64,000 bases of DNA from Treponema_C sp050320395 (GTDB taxonomy: Bacteria > Spirochaetota > Spirochaetia > Treponematales > Treponemataceae), in the NCBI RefSeq assembly GCF_050320395.1, contig NZ_CP144459.1, positions 2,356,001-2,420,000 on the forward strand, given 5' to 3'. Under the pieces are notes generated by a model that was given only the letters and a program-made list of their open reading frames with translations, did no database searches and was not told where the DNA came from. The position numbers were made by a program, and so were the translations under genes. Positions 35,961-45,313 of this stretch are shown one piece after another. Every line of letters begins with the position of its first letter. Within the stretch, counting starts at the first letter, position 1.

Positions 35961-37298
35961 ATGGTTATTTTAACGCTGAACTGCGGAAGTTCGTCCGCAA
36001 AATATCAAGTGTACGATTGGGACGCCAAGGACGTCCTCGCGTCGGGTGTTGTGGAACGGGTTACGCAGGAAGGTTCGGGGATTACTCATAATGCAAAGGG
36101 AAAGGACGAGTTTGTCAAATTACAGCCCTGCCCCACTCACAAAGAAGCGATTGAATTGATTATCGAAACCGTTACCGATAAGACTGTCGGCGTTATTTCG
36201 GATATGCAGGTTATTAAGGCGGTCGGTCACCGCGTGCTGCACGGCGGCGATAAGTTTACAAAGTCGGTGCTGGTTACGCCGGAAGTGCTTGAAACCTTCC
36301 GCTCGGTTCAGGATTTGGGCCCTCTGCACAATCCGGCAAATATTATGGGTATTGAAGCGGCGCAAAAGGTGCTGCCGGATGTTCCCCACTGTGCGGTTAT
36401 GGATACGGCCTGGCACCAGACAATGCCGCCGTCTTCTTTTATGTATGCGATTCCGCACGAATGGTACGAAAAATATGCGGCCAGACGCTACGGGTTCCAC
36501 GGAACTTCGTTTTTGTATACGGCAAAGCGCGCAAGTGTGCTTTTAGGAAAAAAGCCTGCCGACACGAACGTGATTATCGCCCATATCGGAAACGGCGCTT
36601 CAATGTGCGCGGTTAAGGGCGGCAAGTGTTTCGATACCTCGATGGGTATTACGCCGCTTGAAGGCTTGGTTATGGGTACGCGCTCAGGCGATATGGACTG
36701 CGCCCTTCCCTTTTACATTATGCGCAAAACGGGTATGACGGCCGCCGAAATGGATACGGCTTTAAACAAAAAAAGCGGTTTGCTCGGTATTACGGGAAAA
36801 TACGTTGACCGGCGCGACGTTACAAAGGCGGCCCAAGAGGGCGATGAACGGGCACGGCTTGCCCTCGATATGGAATGTTACCGGCTTCGCAAATACTTCG
36901 GTGCATATTTGGCCGCGGTCGGACCGGTGGATGCGATTATCTTTACCGCGGGCGTCGGCGAGTTTGCTCCTCTTATCCGTGCAAAATCGGTTGAGGGCCT
37001 TGAGTTTTTGGGAATTAAGATGGACAGCGCGAAAAACGAGCTTGCACGCACGCGCAATGCGGAAACCTGCATAAGCGCCGACGATTCAAAGGTGAAGATT
37101 TTCGTTATTCCGACTGATGAAGAATTGGTTATGACCGAGGACGCCTACGCTCTTATGAAGGGAACCTACGACGTGCACACGAACTTTACCTACAGCTTCC
37201 AAAGCAAAGATTATGTAAACAAGGCGCGCGCCGAGGGCTTAAAAAAAGATTTGGAAAAAAATCCTGCCTTGGGCAAAATTATCGCACAGCCTAAATAA
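35961..37298 (+). CDS. ackA: Acetate kinase
   Basis: A 445-residue enzyme that makes ATP and acetate from acetyl phosphate, central to fermentative energy yield. The N-terminal LTLNCGSSSAKYQ, the HRVLHGG loop and the EGLVMGTRSGDMD motif are intact. I chose ATG 35961, preceded by GGAAGGTAGG, over an upstream start at 35895 that overlaps the promoter. No phosphotransacetylase gene adjoins it. Confidence 0.93.
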   Translation: MVILTLNCGSSSAKYQVYDWDAKDVLASGVVERVTQEGSGITHNAKGKDEFVKLQPCPTHKEAIELIIETVTDKTVGVISDMQVIKAVGHRVLHGGDKFTKSVLVTPEVLETFRSVQDLGPLHNPANIMGIEAAQKVLPDVPHCAVMDTAWHQTMPPSSFMYAIPHEWYEKYAARRYGFHGTSFLYTAKRASVLLGKKPADTNVIIAHIGNGASMCAVKGGKCFDTSMGITPLEGLVMGTRSGDMDCALPFYIMRKTGMTAAEMDTALNKKSGLLGITGKYVDRRDVTKAAQEGDERARLALDMECYRLRKYFGAYLAAVGPVDAIIFTAGVGEFAPLIRAKSVEGLEFLGIKMDSAKNELARTRNAETCISADDSKVKIFVIPTDEELVMTEDAYALMKGTYDVHTNFTYSFQSKDYVNKARAEGLKKDLEKNPALGKIIAQPK

Positions 37299-37299
37299 A

Positions 37300-37433
37300 C
37301 GGCATAGGCTAAAAAGTCGGTTACTTTTTAGCCTATGCCGACGAGTTTAAAATTAAGTCTTTATATTCAGATGACTTAATTTTAAACATCGCAATCAAAA
37401 TCAAGGAAACCGGCCAAAAACTGAAGTTTTTGG
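37300..37433 (-). repeat. Three-hairpin element between ackA and the DJ-1 gene
   Basis: Read on the minus strand: hairpin one CCAAAAACT/AGTTTTTGG with CTTCAG core (37433-37414), spacer with TTTCCTTGATTTTGATT then GCGATG, hairpin two of 15 perfect pairs (37387-37345), the linker CTCGT, then hairpin three of 18 perfect pairs with loop AACCG (37340-37300). Order, linkers and loops match the copy at 48842-48977, while hairpin two and three arms differ. It may also terminate the convergent genes. Confidence 0.82.
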
Positions 37434-37454
37434 ACAGCTGCACGGCTAAAAAGC

Positions 37455-38054
37455 CTAAAAAAGCATGCCCCTTTTTACATCGGAAGCGGTTTTAGAGTCG
37501 GTAAGCAGGGCGGCCAATTCAAAGCCGAATTCCGATGCCGTACCGGGCCCCCGCGAGGTGAGCACCCTGCCGTCGAGAACGGTATCGCGTACAAGGTATT
37601 CTTTGGGTTTTGCCTGGGGGGCCGTTTTGGTTACATCCTCGGTTCCCGGATAGCCGGTAAAGCTTTTTCCGTCAAGCAGCCCTAAAGGGGCAAAAACAAC
37701 GGCGGGGGCGGCGCATATTGCCGCAAGGATTCCTCCGGCCTGTTTTACCGCATGTAAAACGGATGCGGTATCGGCGCTTTTTACCAAATTGGTGCTGCCC
37801 GGCATGCCGCCCGGACAAAAAACGGCATCGGGTATGTTTCCCTTTTCAATTTCGGCAAGCAGTTCGGCGCTTGTTATATCGGCTTCAATTTTAATTCCGT
37901 GAGAACCTTTTACACACAGGGCGGTATCGCAGCCTCCTACGCATCCTACAGCAGCAAAGCGGACCTGCACTCCCGCCCGGCGCAATATATCGGCGGGCAC
38001 AACCGCTTCGGTTTCTTCAAAGCCTTCGGCCAATAACACAACGCATGTTTTCAT
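37455..38054 (-). CDS. DJ-1/PfpI family protein (ThiJ-like)
   Basis: About 199 residues of the DJ-1 superfamily. The nucleophile-elbow cysteine is in AAICAAPAV, with the Glu of the N-terminal EGFEETEAVVP segment; PNG-like GYPGTED follows. Members include protein deglycases and oxidative stress proteins, and the older name ThiJ. I chose ATG 38054 (GGAG upstream) over 38108. Its exact activity is not determined by sequence. Confidence 0.85.
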   Translation of the reverse strand: MKTCVVLLAEGFEETEAVVPADILRRAGVQVRFAAVGCVGGCDTALCVKGSHGIKIEADITSAELLAEIEKGNIPDAVFCPGGMPGSTNLVKSADTASVLHAVKQAGGILAAICAAPAVVFAPLGLLDGKSFTGYPGTEDVTKTAPQAKPKEYLVRDTVLDGRVLTSRGPGTASEFGFELAALLTDSKTASDVKRGMLF

Positions 38055-38150
38055 ATATTCTCCTATAAAAACTTTTTGCAGGAAATGGGATAAACAGTGA
38101 GGCACCATTTTGCCGAACTGTTTATCATTTGCCTCACTTGTATCGGGTTT

Positions 38151-38567
38151 TTACGCAGTGATTGAAAAAAGAGCACCGCTTTGAGGCAAGCTTACCCCGC
38201 CTAAAACGTAGGGATTCGATTTTGCAATACTGACGATATTTTTAATGCGGGTTTGATAATCGTCTATAAGGGCGTCTATTTGGCGGTCGCTTAGCCGAGA
38301 GCCGTCGGCATGATTTTGCGGCAGCTGTTTTAAACCGCTTAATCGCTCAATCAGGGTATTTAAAATCGATATTTTGCTTATATTGACACCCGGTTGTCCT
38401 TCGGCGGCCGCAACGCCTGCAACGTGTTTAAATTGACTGTAGCCTACAAGGGCGGGATCTACGGGCACATGCAGTTTTCCCGCAGCGGCGGATGAAATAC
38501 GGGACAAGGCGGCCGCATTATAGCGAGCTTGTGCAATGCCGTTTAAATCACCGAGTGCCCTGAGCAT
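38151..38567 (-). CDS. Conserved protein of unknown function
   Basis: A 138-residue, mainly helical protein rich in Ala, Ser and Leu with no signal peptide. It opens with LRALGDLNGIAQARYNAA and has a central hydrophilic helix (SDRQIDALIDDYQTRIKNI). No domain recognised. A strong AGGAGGAG precedes the ATG, so it is very likely expressed. It stands between the DJ-1 gene and the binding-protein gene, on the same strand as both. Confidence 0.65.
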   Translation of the reverse strand: MLRALGDLNGIAQARYNAAALSRISSAAAGKLHVPVDPALVGYSQFKHVAGVAAAEGQPGVNISKISILNTLIERLSGLKQLPQNHADGSRLSDRQIDALIDDYQTRIKNIVSIAKSNPYVLGGVSLPQSGALFSITA

Positions 38568-38680
38568 ATCTCCTCCTGTTTTAAATATCGGATAAAATAA
38601 AAATCAGTTAAGGGGAATTTTCAGGCGGACAGACAACTGCAATACGTCAATCTTTTTTTATCGGAAAAGTATGCCGCTTA

Positions 38681-39943
38681 TCAGTTTTTGCGCTTCCAGT
38701 CGGCGATAAACTGCTCGATTGTTTTATCGGAGGCGGAAAATCGGGTGTTTGTGCCGGCGAGCAAATAAGGCAGGATAACCGCACTTTTGATTTCTTTCCA
38801 GTTTGCAGGTAAAATATTGGGCACCGATAAGTATTCGGCGGCCGGAAGGTTTCCGAGCAAAGCGGGATAAAAGACGGGGAAGATGCGTTCGTTTACATTG
38901 CGAATCGACGAAAAGCCGCCTGAAATACCGAAGGAACTTGTATACAAATTCAGTTTGGAACGCCATTCAAGCATCTTCTTTTGATTTTCGGTATTCATAA
39001 ACCACATAATAAAGAGTTCGGCGGCCGGAAGATTTTTTGAATACTTGTACAATCCCATAGAAATCATATCGTCTTCTATAGGCATTTTATTGTCTTTTTG
39101 AATCCAGCGGAAATCTATACCCTGTAAACGTTCCGGCGGAATTCTGAATAAATCGCTGCCGTTGATATGGGCAAACAGGCAGTGCTTTTCGCTGACCCAC
39201 TTAACGCGGGGATTGTATAAATATTTAAACTGATAATCGTCTTCGGCTGCGGTTGAAGTATTCGTCTGTTCGGTCCATGTGCGTAAATAGGCAATGCCTT
39301 CGCTTAAAGCTTTGGCATTCCATCTAAAAGATTCCCTTTGGTTGGCGGATTCCGAAAAATCGGCCCCGTACAGTTTTATGATTTGATATAAAAAATCGGG
39401 AGTCCAGCGGGGGGCAAAGCCCATCGATGTATACATGCCCTTATCGTTAATTTTATTCAGCCGGACGGCCGCATCGCGTATTTGATCCGGATCAAGCATA
39501 TAATTGTCGGGAATAATGTCCGTGTAATCGGTGGAAAAAATAAGAGCGCTTAAATTAAAGCTTACCGGCAAAAGGTACTGCTTGTTGTTTACGTTTCCCG
39601 GTTTTAAAAGCTGGGGATAAAATATCGAGCGGTCTATAAGCCGGTCATCGAACATGTAGTCGAGGGGCATAAAGTTGCCGCGTATACGCCGATTTTTTAA
39701 CCAGGGGCCGACGATAATATCGGGAAGGTCTTCATCCTTTGCCGGAGGAAAGGCTTCCACGGGGTTTTCCTTGTACACAACAAGGACTTTTACGTCGTCG
39801 CGGGTTTCGTTGAACAACTCCGCGTAGGTTATAAATTCGCTTTGATTTGTCCATAAGATAACGGGCCGCTCGTAACCGGCCTTACAGGAAAAAGTCAAAA
39901 CACATAAAAACAGCGCACAAAAAAGTTCCCGTATTTTATTCAT
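38681..39943 (-). CDS. Extracellular solute-binding lipoprotein (SBP family 1-like)
   Basis: A 420-residue lipoprotein (lipobox TFSC, Cys20). The mature part begins with the strand PVILWTNQSEF and continues with the bilobal pattern of family 1 binding proteins (DLPDIIVGPWLKN, YLLPVSFNLSALIFSTDY, then a hinge and LFIMWFMNTENQKKML). These usually deliver sugars or oligosaccharides to ABC permeases, but no permease gene is nearby. The start overlaps the 3' end of the aminotransferase gene by 8 bases. Confidence 0.8.
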   Translation of the reverse strand: MNKIRELFCALFLCVLTFSCKAGYERPVILWTNQSEFITYAELFNETRDDVKVLVVYKENPVEAFPPAKDEDLPDIIVGPWLKNRRIRGNFMPLDYMFDDRLIDRSIFYPQLLKPGNVNNKQYLLPVSFNLSALIFSTDYTDIIPDNYMLDPDQIRDAAVRLNKINDKGMYTSMGFAPRWTPDFLYQIIKLYGADFSESANQRESFRWNAKALSEGIAYLRTWTEQTNTSTAAEDDYQFKYLYNPRVKWVSEKHCLFAHINGSDLFRIPPERLQGIDFRWIQKDNKMPIEDDMISMGLYKYSKNLPAAELFIMWFMNTENQKKMLEWRSKLNLYTSSFGISGGFSSIRNVNERIFPVFYPALLGNLPAAEYLSVPNILPANWKEIKSAVILPYLLAGTNTRFSASDKTIEQFIADWKRKN

Positions 39944-41234
39944 CGGCCAAATCCTCTGCCGCCTTATAAATCGCCCCGTATACGGCGTCTATGGCGGTTT
40001 CATCAATGCTCGAAAAAGCAACCCTCAGCGTTTCGTTGTCTATGGCTATCGTGCCGATTCCGCATTCGTTTAAAAGCTTTTGGCGCAGAATTTCGGCACT
40101 GACCGTTTTACAGTGAAAGCTCATAAAATAGCCTGAATTAAAGGGAAAGGGTTCTATAACCGGATGCCCCTTTTTTGCATCGACAAAGGCGCGTACCCTG
40201 CGGTAACGTTTTTCAAGCAAAACCCGAAACTTATCCTTTTCTTTTTGCAGGCTCGGATTTTGAAGAGCTTTTATCATAATCGATTGGCCGGGAGTCGATG
40301 CGCAGGAAACCGATGAGCGTATAATGCCCGTTACCTTTTTCGACAAGGCGGTATAATGCTCTTCCCGCAAGTCCTTTCCCGCAAAGGTTAAAAATCCGGT
40401 ACGGAAGCCCCATACGTAATCTTCCTTTGTAGGACCGTCTATTTTAACGGCAAGCACGCGCTCGTGTATATCCGCTAAAAAGGCAAACAGGGATTGCTTT
40501 TCCGTATTTTCTTCGTAGTTTAAACCGAAATAGGCATCGTCGCACCACACGGTAACATAGGCGCCCTTCTCCGCGGCGCGGCGGATTATATCGCATATTT
40601 CACGCGCTTCTTCACGGGTGGGCGAATACCCCGACGGATTTTGCGGAAAGTTAAGCAAAACGCGGATTTTTCCCATCTTGCTCTCTTCGTTCATAACCGC
40701 CTTAAAGGCCGCAAGATTAAAGCCTCCCTGAGAAAACATGGGAAACTGCAAAAACTGGGCATTGCGCCGCGCTTTTACAATAAGTGCGTAATTATCCCAC
40801 GAGGGGTCGGCGGCTAAAAGCACGTCGTTTTCGGATATAAATAAATCGCACAAATAAGAAATACCTGCGGTAAGACCGGGAACGACAATGGGCAAAGAAA
40901 AGGTTTTATCGGCCAAATCGGGATTTTTTTCTAAAATTTTTTGCTTCCATAATTCACGCAATACCGGATTACCGGCAGTGGGGGCATAGGCAACGGCTTC
41001 GGAGGCGTTTAAAAGGGGCAGATGTTTTTGTACGCAGGGAAGCGTAACGGCCTTTCCGTCAATACAGGCCATGCCGATTGTTGCATTTGCTTTGCGTCCG
41101 AATTCCTTCGCTTCGGCGCTTTGGGCGATAATCCCCTTCGGAAAAAAGATGCGCCGTCCCAAATCGGACAACAGAGAACCCGCACTTGTACCGTCAAGCA
41201 CGGTATTTAATTCTTGTGCTAATGCATGTATCAT
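39936..41234 (-). CDS. PLP-dependent aminotransferase, class I/II fold
   Basis: A 432-residue fold-type I enzyme. The substrate-binding LNFPQNPSGYSPT segment, the DDAYFGLNYEEN loop, and a candidate PLP lysine in AVKIDGPTKEDYVWGFRTGF are visible. The specific amino donor is not clear. The ATG at 41234 lies 8 bases after a -10 box with a perfect -35 and has no ribosome binding site, so a leaderless message is likely. It overlaps the binding-lipoprotein gene by 8 bases, implying an operon. It diverges from the MoxR gene. Confidence 0.82.
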   Translation of the reverse strand: MIHALAQELNTVLDGTSAGSLLSDLGRRIFFPKGIIAQSAEAKEFGRKANATIGMACIDGKAVTLPCVQKHLPLLNASEAVAYAPTAGNPVLRELWKQKILEKNPDLADKTFSLPIVVPGLTAGISYLCDLFISENDVLLAADPSWDNYALIVKARRNAQFLQFPMFSQGGFNLAAFKAVMNEESKMGKIRVLLNFPQNPSGYSPTREEAREICDIIRRAAEKGAYVTVWCDDAYFGLNYEENTEKQSLFAFLADIHERVLAVKIDGPTKEDYVWGFRTGFLTFAGKDLREEHYTALSKKVTGIIRSSVSCASTPGQSIMIKALQNPSLQKEKDKFRVLLEKRYRRVRAFVDAKKGHPVIEPFPFNSGYFMSFHCKTVSAEILRQKLLNECGIGTIAIDNETLRVAFSSIDETAIDAVYGAIYKAAEDLADE

Positions 41235-41242
41235 GATATGGT

Positions 41243-41271
41243 ATAATAAGCGACGCAGGGCAATGTGTCAA
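41243..41271 (-). promoter_or_regulatory. Leaderless promoter of the aminotransferase gene
   Basis: Minus strand: perfect -35 TTGACA (41271-41266), 17-base spacer, -10 TATTAT (41248-41243), then 8 bases to the ATG at 41234. A TATAAT on the plus strand (41242-41247) overlaps it and may serve the divergent MoxR gene. Confidence 0.68.
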
Positions 41272-41304
41272 TGAGAAGCGAAAATTTGTTACAAGGAACT
41301 GAAA

Positions 41305-42354
41305 ATGAGTGTCGAAAAAACGGAAGGATTTAATCAAAGCGGCTTTGATGAATGCCGTACTATAATAGAAAACTGCCGCAAAGAGGCCGCAAAGCGGATA
41401 GTCGGACAAACCGAAACGGTGGACGGTATTCTTACCGCCCTGATTGCAGGCGGGCATATTTTGCTTGAAGGCGTACCCGGTTTGGCAAAAACCCTTACGG
41501 TAAGAACCTTTTCGGATATGTCGGGTTTCGACTTTAAACGCATTCAATTTACGCCCGACCTTTTGCCCGCGGATATTACGGGCACTCTCATATATGAACA
41601 GTCTTCCGGCCGCTTTTCCGTGCGCAAGGGCCCCGTATTTACAAACCTGCTTTTGGCGGACGAAATAAACCGCGCTCCGGCAAAGGTGCAGTCCGCCCTC
41701 CTTGAAGCCATGGCCGAATATCAGGTTACGATAGGAGAGCAAAGCCTTCCGCTTGCACGGCCTTTTTTCGTGATGGCAACCCAAAACCCCATCGAGCAGG
41801 AAGGAACCTATAATCTTCCCGAAGCCGAACTCGACCGCTTTTTATTAAAAATCATACTGAATTATCCGTCTGCCGATGAAGAGCTGCTCATCGTAAAAGA
41901 AGGAGGAGCACCGGAAAACATACCCGTAAAAAAAGTTTTCGATGCGCAAAAGATAGAGTTTTGCAGAACCTTAGCCGGCAAGGTACACTGCGCGGAAGAG
42001 ATTATGCGCTACATCGTCTCGATTGTAAACGTTACCCGGCCGGATAACGTAAAAAAAACGCGTATGCACGCCCTTGCTTCTCATGCCCCGATTTTTCAAG
42101 GAACGCCGGAACGCTCCGACATATTAAAATATATTTCATTCGGTGCTTCGCCGCGCGCAAGCATAGCTTTGTGCCGCTGCGCAAAGGTACGGGCGCTTTT
42201 TGCGGGGCGCTCCTTTGTGCTTCCGGAAGACGTAAAAGATACGGCTGTGCAGGTTTTGCGCCACCGCCTTCTTTTGTCTTATGAAGCGGCCGCCGACAAC
42301 GTAAGCGCGGACGAATTGATAGAAAAGATTCTTTCTCTTTTGCCGGTACCCTGA
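41305..42354 (+). CDS. MoxR family AAA+ ATPase
   Basis: A 349-residue AAA+ ATPase. Walker A GVPGLAKT, Walker B LLADEINRAPAKVQ, sensor 1 ATQNPIEQEGTYNLPEAELDRF and the lid domain are typical of MoxR. Such proteins act with VWA-domain partners as chaperones or assembly factors; in the Bat operon of Leptospira and Bacteroides this is linked to oxidative or aerotolerance stress. It lacks the GAFTGA loop of sigma-54 activators. It heads a six-gene operon with short gaps or overlaps. Confidence 0.9.
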   Translation: MSVEKTEGFNQSGFDECRTIIENCRKEAAKRIVGQTETVDGILTALIAGGHILLEGVPGLAKTLTVRTFSDMSGFDFKRIQFTPDLLPADITGTLIYEQSSGRFSVRKGPVFTNLLLADEINRAPAKVQSALLEAMAEYQVTIGEQSLPLARPFFVMATQNPIEQEGTYNLPEAELDRFLLKIILNYPSADEELLIVKEGGAPENIPVKKVFDAQKIEFCRTLAGKVHCAEEIMRYIVSIVNVTRPDNVKKTRMHALASHAPIFQGTPERSDILKYISFGASPRASIALCRCAKVRALFAGRSFVLPEDVKDTAVQVLRHRLLLSYEAAADNVSADELIEKILSLLPVP

Positions 42355-42355
42355 T

Positions 42356-43306
42356 ATGGAGCATGGAATGATGCATACAATGCAGCATAAGGTGCGGCAT
42401 AAAATCCGGCAAAAAAGCGCTCTTTTGCCGAATACGGGTATTATCGCGCAAAAAGCTTCCGCCCTGCACATCCGCGCCCGCAGTCTTTCGGACAGCATGA
42501 AAGCCGGCTCATCGCGTTCTTTTTATAAGGGCCGCGGCATCGATTTTTCGGGGGTGCGCGAATACATGCGCGGAGACGATGTGCGTTCAATCGATTGGAA
42601 CGTAACCGCCCGCATGGGTAAACCCTTTGTTAAACTCTTTGAAGAAGAGCGGGAACTCATCGTTTTTTTTATTGTCGATTTTTCTTCATCGATGGACAGC
42701 GGAGAAGAATACCGCGCACGCCTAAAAACGGCGGCGGAAGCGGCCGCCTGTTTGCTGTTCGCCTCTTTACATAATGCAAGTCCGGTCGGCTGCGTTTTGT
42801 TTGACGGAGAAATCCTTTTTTCCGCCGAACCGAAAAGCGGTAAAGATTACGCCATGCTTTTATTTTCAAAATTGAACAGCCTGCCCCCCCGCCGCGTTAA
42901 GGGAACGGCCTTAAACCGGGCCTTGCGCGCTTCGGCAAAACTGTTAAAAAACCGCGCCCTCGTCTTTGTCATATCCGATTTTCGCTGTGCAGGATACGAA
43001 GACAATCTTGCAGCCCTTGCTTTAAAACACGAAGTTGCAGCCCTTCAAATCGGCTCAAAATCGGACGAAGAACTTCCTTTATGCGGGGGGCTCACATTTG
43101 CCGATACCGAAAGCGGCAAAACCGCGGTACTTCCGACATCTTCCTACGCGTTTCGGCGCGAATGGAAGGATTTCCATAAACGGCTCAAAGAACGCCGGCA
43201 CAGCCTCTTTATCCGCCGCGGCGTTTGTCCGCTTAATATAGCGGCGGGAGAAGATCCGCTTCCGGTATTGATTGATTTTTTTTCTTCGGGAAAAAGAGGC
43301 CTATGA
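42356..43306 (+). CDS. DUF58 (VWA-like) protein of the Bat operon
   Basis: A 316-residue DUF58 protein with the core GRGIDFSGVREYMRGDDVRSIDW followed by a von Willebrand A-like domain containing a MIDAS-type DFSSSMD. It is the usual partner gene of moxR. The start is odd: the first dozen residues are rich in Met and His (MEHGMMHTMQHK) and come from a short ATG-containing repeat. The ATG lies 1 base after the moxR stop. Confidence 0.85.
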   Translation: MEHGMMHTMQHKVRHKIRQKSALLPNTGIIAQKASALHIRARSLSDSMKAGSSRSFYKGRGIDFSGVREYMRGDDVRSIDWNVTARMGKPFVKLFEEERELIVFFIVDFSSSMDSGEEYRARLKTAAEAAACLLFASLHNASPVGCVLFDGEILFSAEPKSGKDYAMLLFSKLNSLPPRRVKGTALNRALRASAKLLKNRALVFVISDFRCAGYEDNLAALALKHEVAALQIGSKSDEELPLCGGLTFADTESGKTAVLPTSSYAFRREWKDFHKRLKERRHSLFIRRGVCPLNIAAGEDPLPVLIDFFSSGKRGL

Positions 43307-44322
43307 TGCAAAAAGGCTTTTGCCGCCGGTTTTATACTGTCCTTATCCTCTTCCTGCCGATTTTTTCCGCAGCGCAAAGCACGCAAGCCGCTCTCATACC
43401 CAAGGAAGTCTATGTGGGAGACGAAGCGGAAATACGCTTTGAGTTTTCCTTTGCGGGAAACCTGTTGAACTCCGGCTCTTCAAGCGTGCCGGGCGGACGG
43501 CAGGGAGGCCTTACGGCCTCACAAACGGTTTCAGATGAGGCGGTATGTGAACTTTTATCGGCAAGCGAGTATACCGTAAAAAAACTTACACTAAGCGGAA
43601 GCTCACCCCTCTATGTTTTGTCGGTATTTTTTATTCCCTGGAAAACGGGCGAACTCGACATGGCCCCCTTCGATTTGGCTTCCGTCTTTAAGCTTTCCGC
43701 AAGTCCCCTTTTTATAGATATTCCCGGCGTTGAGATTCAGTCTATAAGTGAAAAACGGGGAGAAAAAAATCTTCGGCCGGTACGGGGCCCCCTTATTATG
43801 CCGGGGACAACCTATGTCGTCGTTTTGTTTTCCGCCCTTATCCTGCTGTTCGGTGCCGCGCTCCTTGTCGTTTTATTCCGTTTTAAGCTGATAAGAGATA
43901 TTGCGCAATCGTTTTTTTCCCGTATATTTTCTTCGCACAACTACCTCAGAGCCTGCCGTGAACTTTTATTTTTGGAAAAAAACGGCATAAAATCGGAAGC
44001 ATCTCTTTTTTGCCGCCGCCTTTCCTCTTTAATACGCAGCTATCTTGAAAAACGGTTTGCACTGCCCTTTACGGCAAAAACAAGCGGCGAACTGGTTGCG
44101 GCCTTTTCGGCTTTTTTTGCGGAAACCGCATCGGAAACATCCTGCGAATACATGCACGGATTATATGAAGTATGCGCACGCTGCGATTATATCCGCTTTT
44201 GCGGCATACAAAACCCCGATTTTCCCGAGGAAGAGCGGCTCTTATGGATACAAAAAACGCGCTCCGCCCTTGTCTATTTTGAACAACCCGAAGAACCGGA
44301 GGCCCGCAGTGAACAGCTTTGA
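43303..44322 (+). CDS. Membrane protein of the Bat operon (BatD/DUF4381-like)
   Basis: About 339 residues with a signal peptide-like N-terminus (cut near SAAQS), a beta-rich extracytoplasmic domain beginning LIPKEVYVGDEAEIRF, a single membrane helix at about 165-190 (VVVLFSALILLFGAALLVVLF) and a helical cytosolic tail with RRLSSLIRSYLEKRF. This layout fits the small membrane protein found between DUF58 and BatA genes. It overlaps the DUF58 gene by 4 bases and batA by 14. Confidence 0.7.
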   Translation: MMQKGFCRRFYTVLILFLPIFSAAQSTQAALIPKEVYVGDEAEIRFEFSFAGNLLNSGSSSVPGGRQGGLTASQTVSDEAVCELLSASEYTVKKLTLSGSSPLYVLSVFFIPWKTGELDMAPFDLASVFKLSASPLFIDIPGVEIQSISEKRGEKNLRPVRGPLIMPGTTYVVVLFSALILLFGAALLVVLFRFKLIRDIAQSFFSRIFSSHNYLRACRELLFLEKNGIKSEASLFCRRLSSLIRSYLEKRFALPFTAKTSGELVAAFSAFFAETASETSCEYMHGLYEVCARCDYIRFCGIQNPDFPEEERLLWIQKTRSALVYFEQPEEPEARSEQL

Positions 44323-45313
44323 ACATCCGGCGGCGTTTTTATTTTTTTTAGCGATTCCGCTGTACTGTATACTTCGCAAGTTTTCCCTTGTGTCGCCGCC
44401 CGTTTTCCCCCTTCCTCTTGAAGATTGGCAGGGCGGCGGCTTCGAATGGAAACATAGGTTCAGCCGCTTTTTGCGCACTCTGTCAAGCATATTGTTTTTA
44501 AGCGGTTTTATCGCCCTTGTTACAGCCCTTGCCGAGCCCATTGTAACCGAGCAGGAAAAACGTTTTATTTCGCGCGGGGCGGAAATTATTTTCGTTACCG
44601 ATACAAGCCCTTCAATGGCTGCCCTCGATATAGGAGGCACAAGCCGTCTGGAAGCGGCAAAACAGGCTATATCCCTGTTGGTACGCGAAAATCAAGGCGC
44701 TTCTTACGGTTTGGCAGCCTTCGCTTCGGAAGCCGCGCTTTTGGTACCGCCGACCATGGATCAAAAAACCTTTTTTACGCGCCTCGATGCGATGGAAATC
44801 GGCGAGCTCGGAGACGGGTCGGCTTTGGGAGTAGGTATAAGCACTGCCGTCTATCATCTTGCATCATCCGAAGCCCCGGCAAAAATCATTGTATTGCTTA
44901 CCGACGGTGAAAACAATACGGGGGCCGTACACCCGAATACGGCGGCCGCTTTGGCAAAGGATAAAAATATTACGCTTTACATTGCGGGCATAGGCACAAA
45001 GGGCTCGGTACCCATCGAATACACGGACCCTATAAGCGGCAAACGCTATTCGGGCTATTTGGATTCCGATTTTAACGACGCTTCTTTACGCAGTCTTGCC
45101 TTTGAAGGCGGCGGAAGCTATTATACGGTCGAAAGCCTTGCCTCGCTTTCGGCAGCGCTGCAAAACATCCGTATAAAAAATACGGTCCGCCAAGCCTATA
45201 CGCTCAAACAAAAAAAGCGCTCGTTTTATCCGGAATGTACGTTTGCGGCCCTAACCTGTTTTTTTACCGCATGGATTATCAGGCGGCTTTATCTGCACGA
45301 GGCGGTATCCTGA
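44309..45313 (+). CDS. batA: BatA-type VWA domain membrane protein
   Basis: About 334 residues. Two N-terminal hydrophobic segments (AAFLFFLAIPLYCIL and SILFLSGFIALVTALA) precede a von Willebrand A domain with a MIDAS motif (TDTSPSMAALD) and LTDGENNTG, then a final membrane helix. I chose GTG 44309, preceded by GGAGG, over the long reading from 44045. It overlaps the preceding gene by 14 bases and the next by 1 (TGATG). Confidence 0.85.
   Translation: MNSFEHPAAFLFFLAIPLYCILRKFSLVSPPVFPLPLEDWQGGGFEWKHRFSRFLRTLSSILFLSGFIALVTALAEPIVTEQEKRFISRGAEIIFVTDTSPSMAALDIGGTSRLEAAKQAISLLVRENQGASYGLAAFASEAALLVPPTMDQKTFFTRLDAMEIGELGDGSALGVGISTAVYHLASSEAPAKIIVLLTDGENNTGAVHPNTAAALAKDKNITLYIAGIGTKGSVPIEYTDPISGKRYSGYLDSDFNDASLRSLAFEGGGSYYTVESLASLSAALQNIRIKNTVRQAYTLKQKKRSFYPECTFAALTCFFTAWIIRRLYLHEAVS

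Noticed and set aside
41305..42354. MoxR ATPase as the sigma-54 activator
   Set aside because: It lacks the GAFTGA loop, a helix-turn-helix and a receiver or other sensor domain, and its neighbours are Bat genes.
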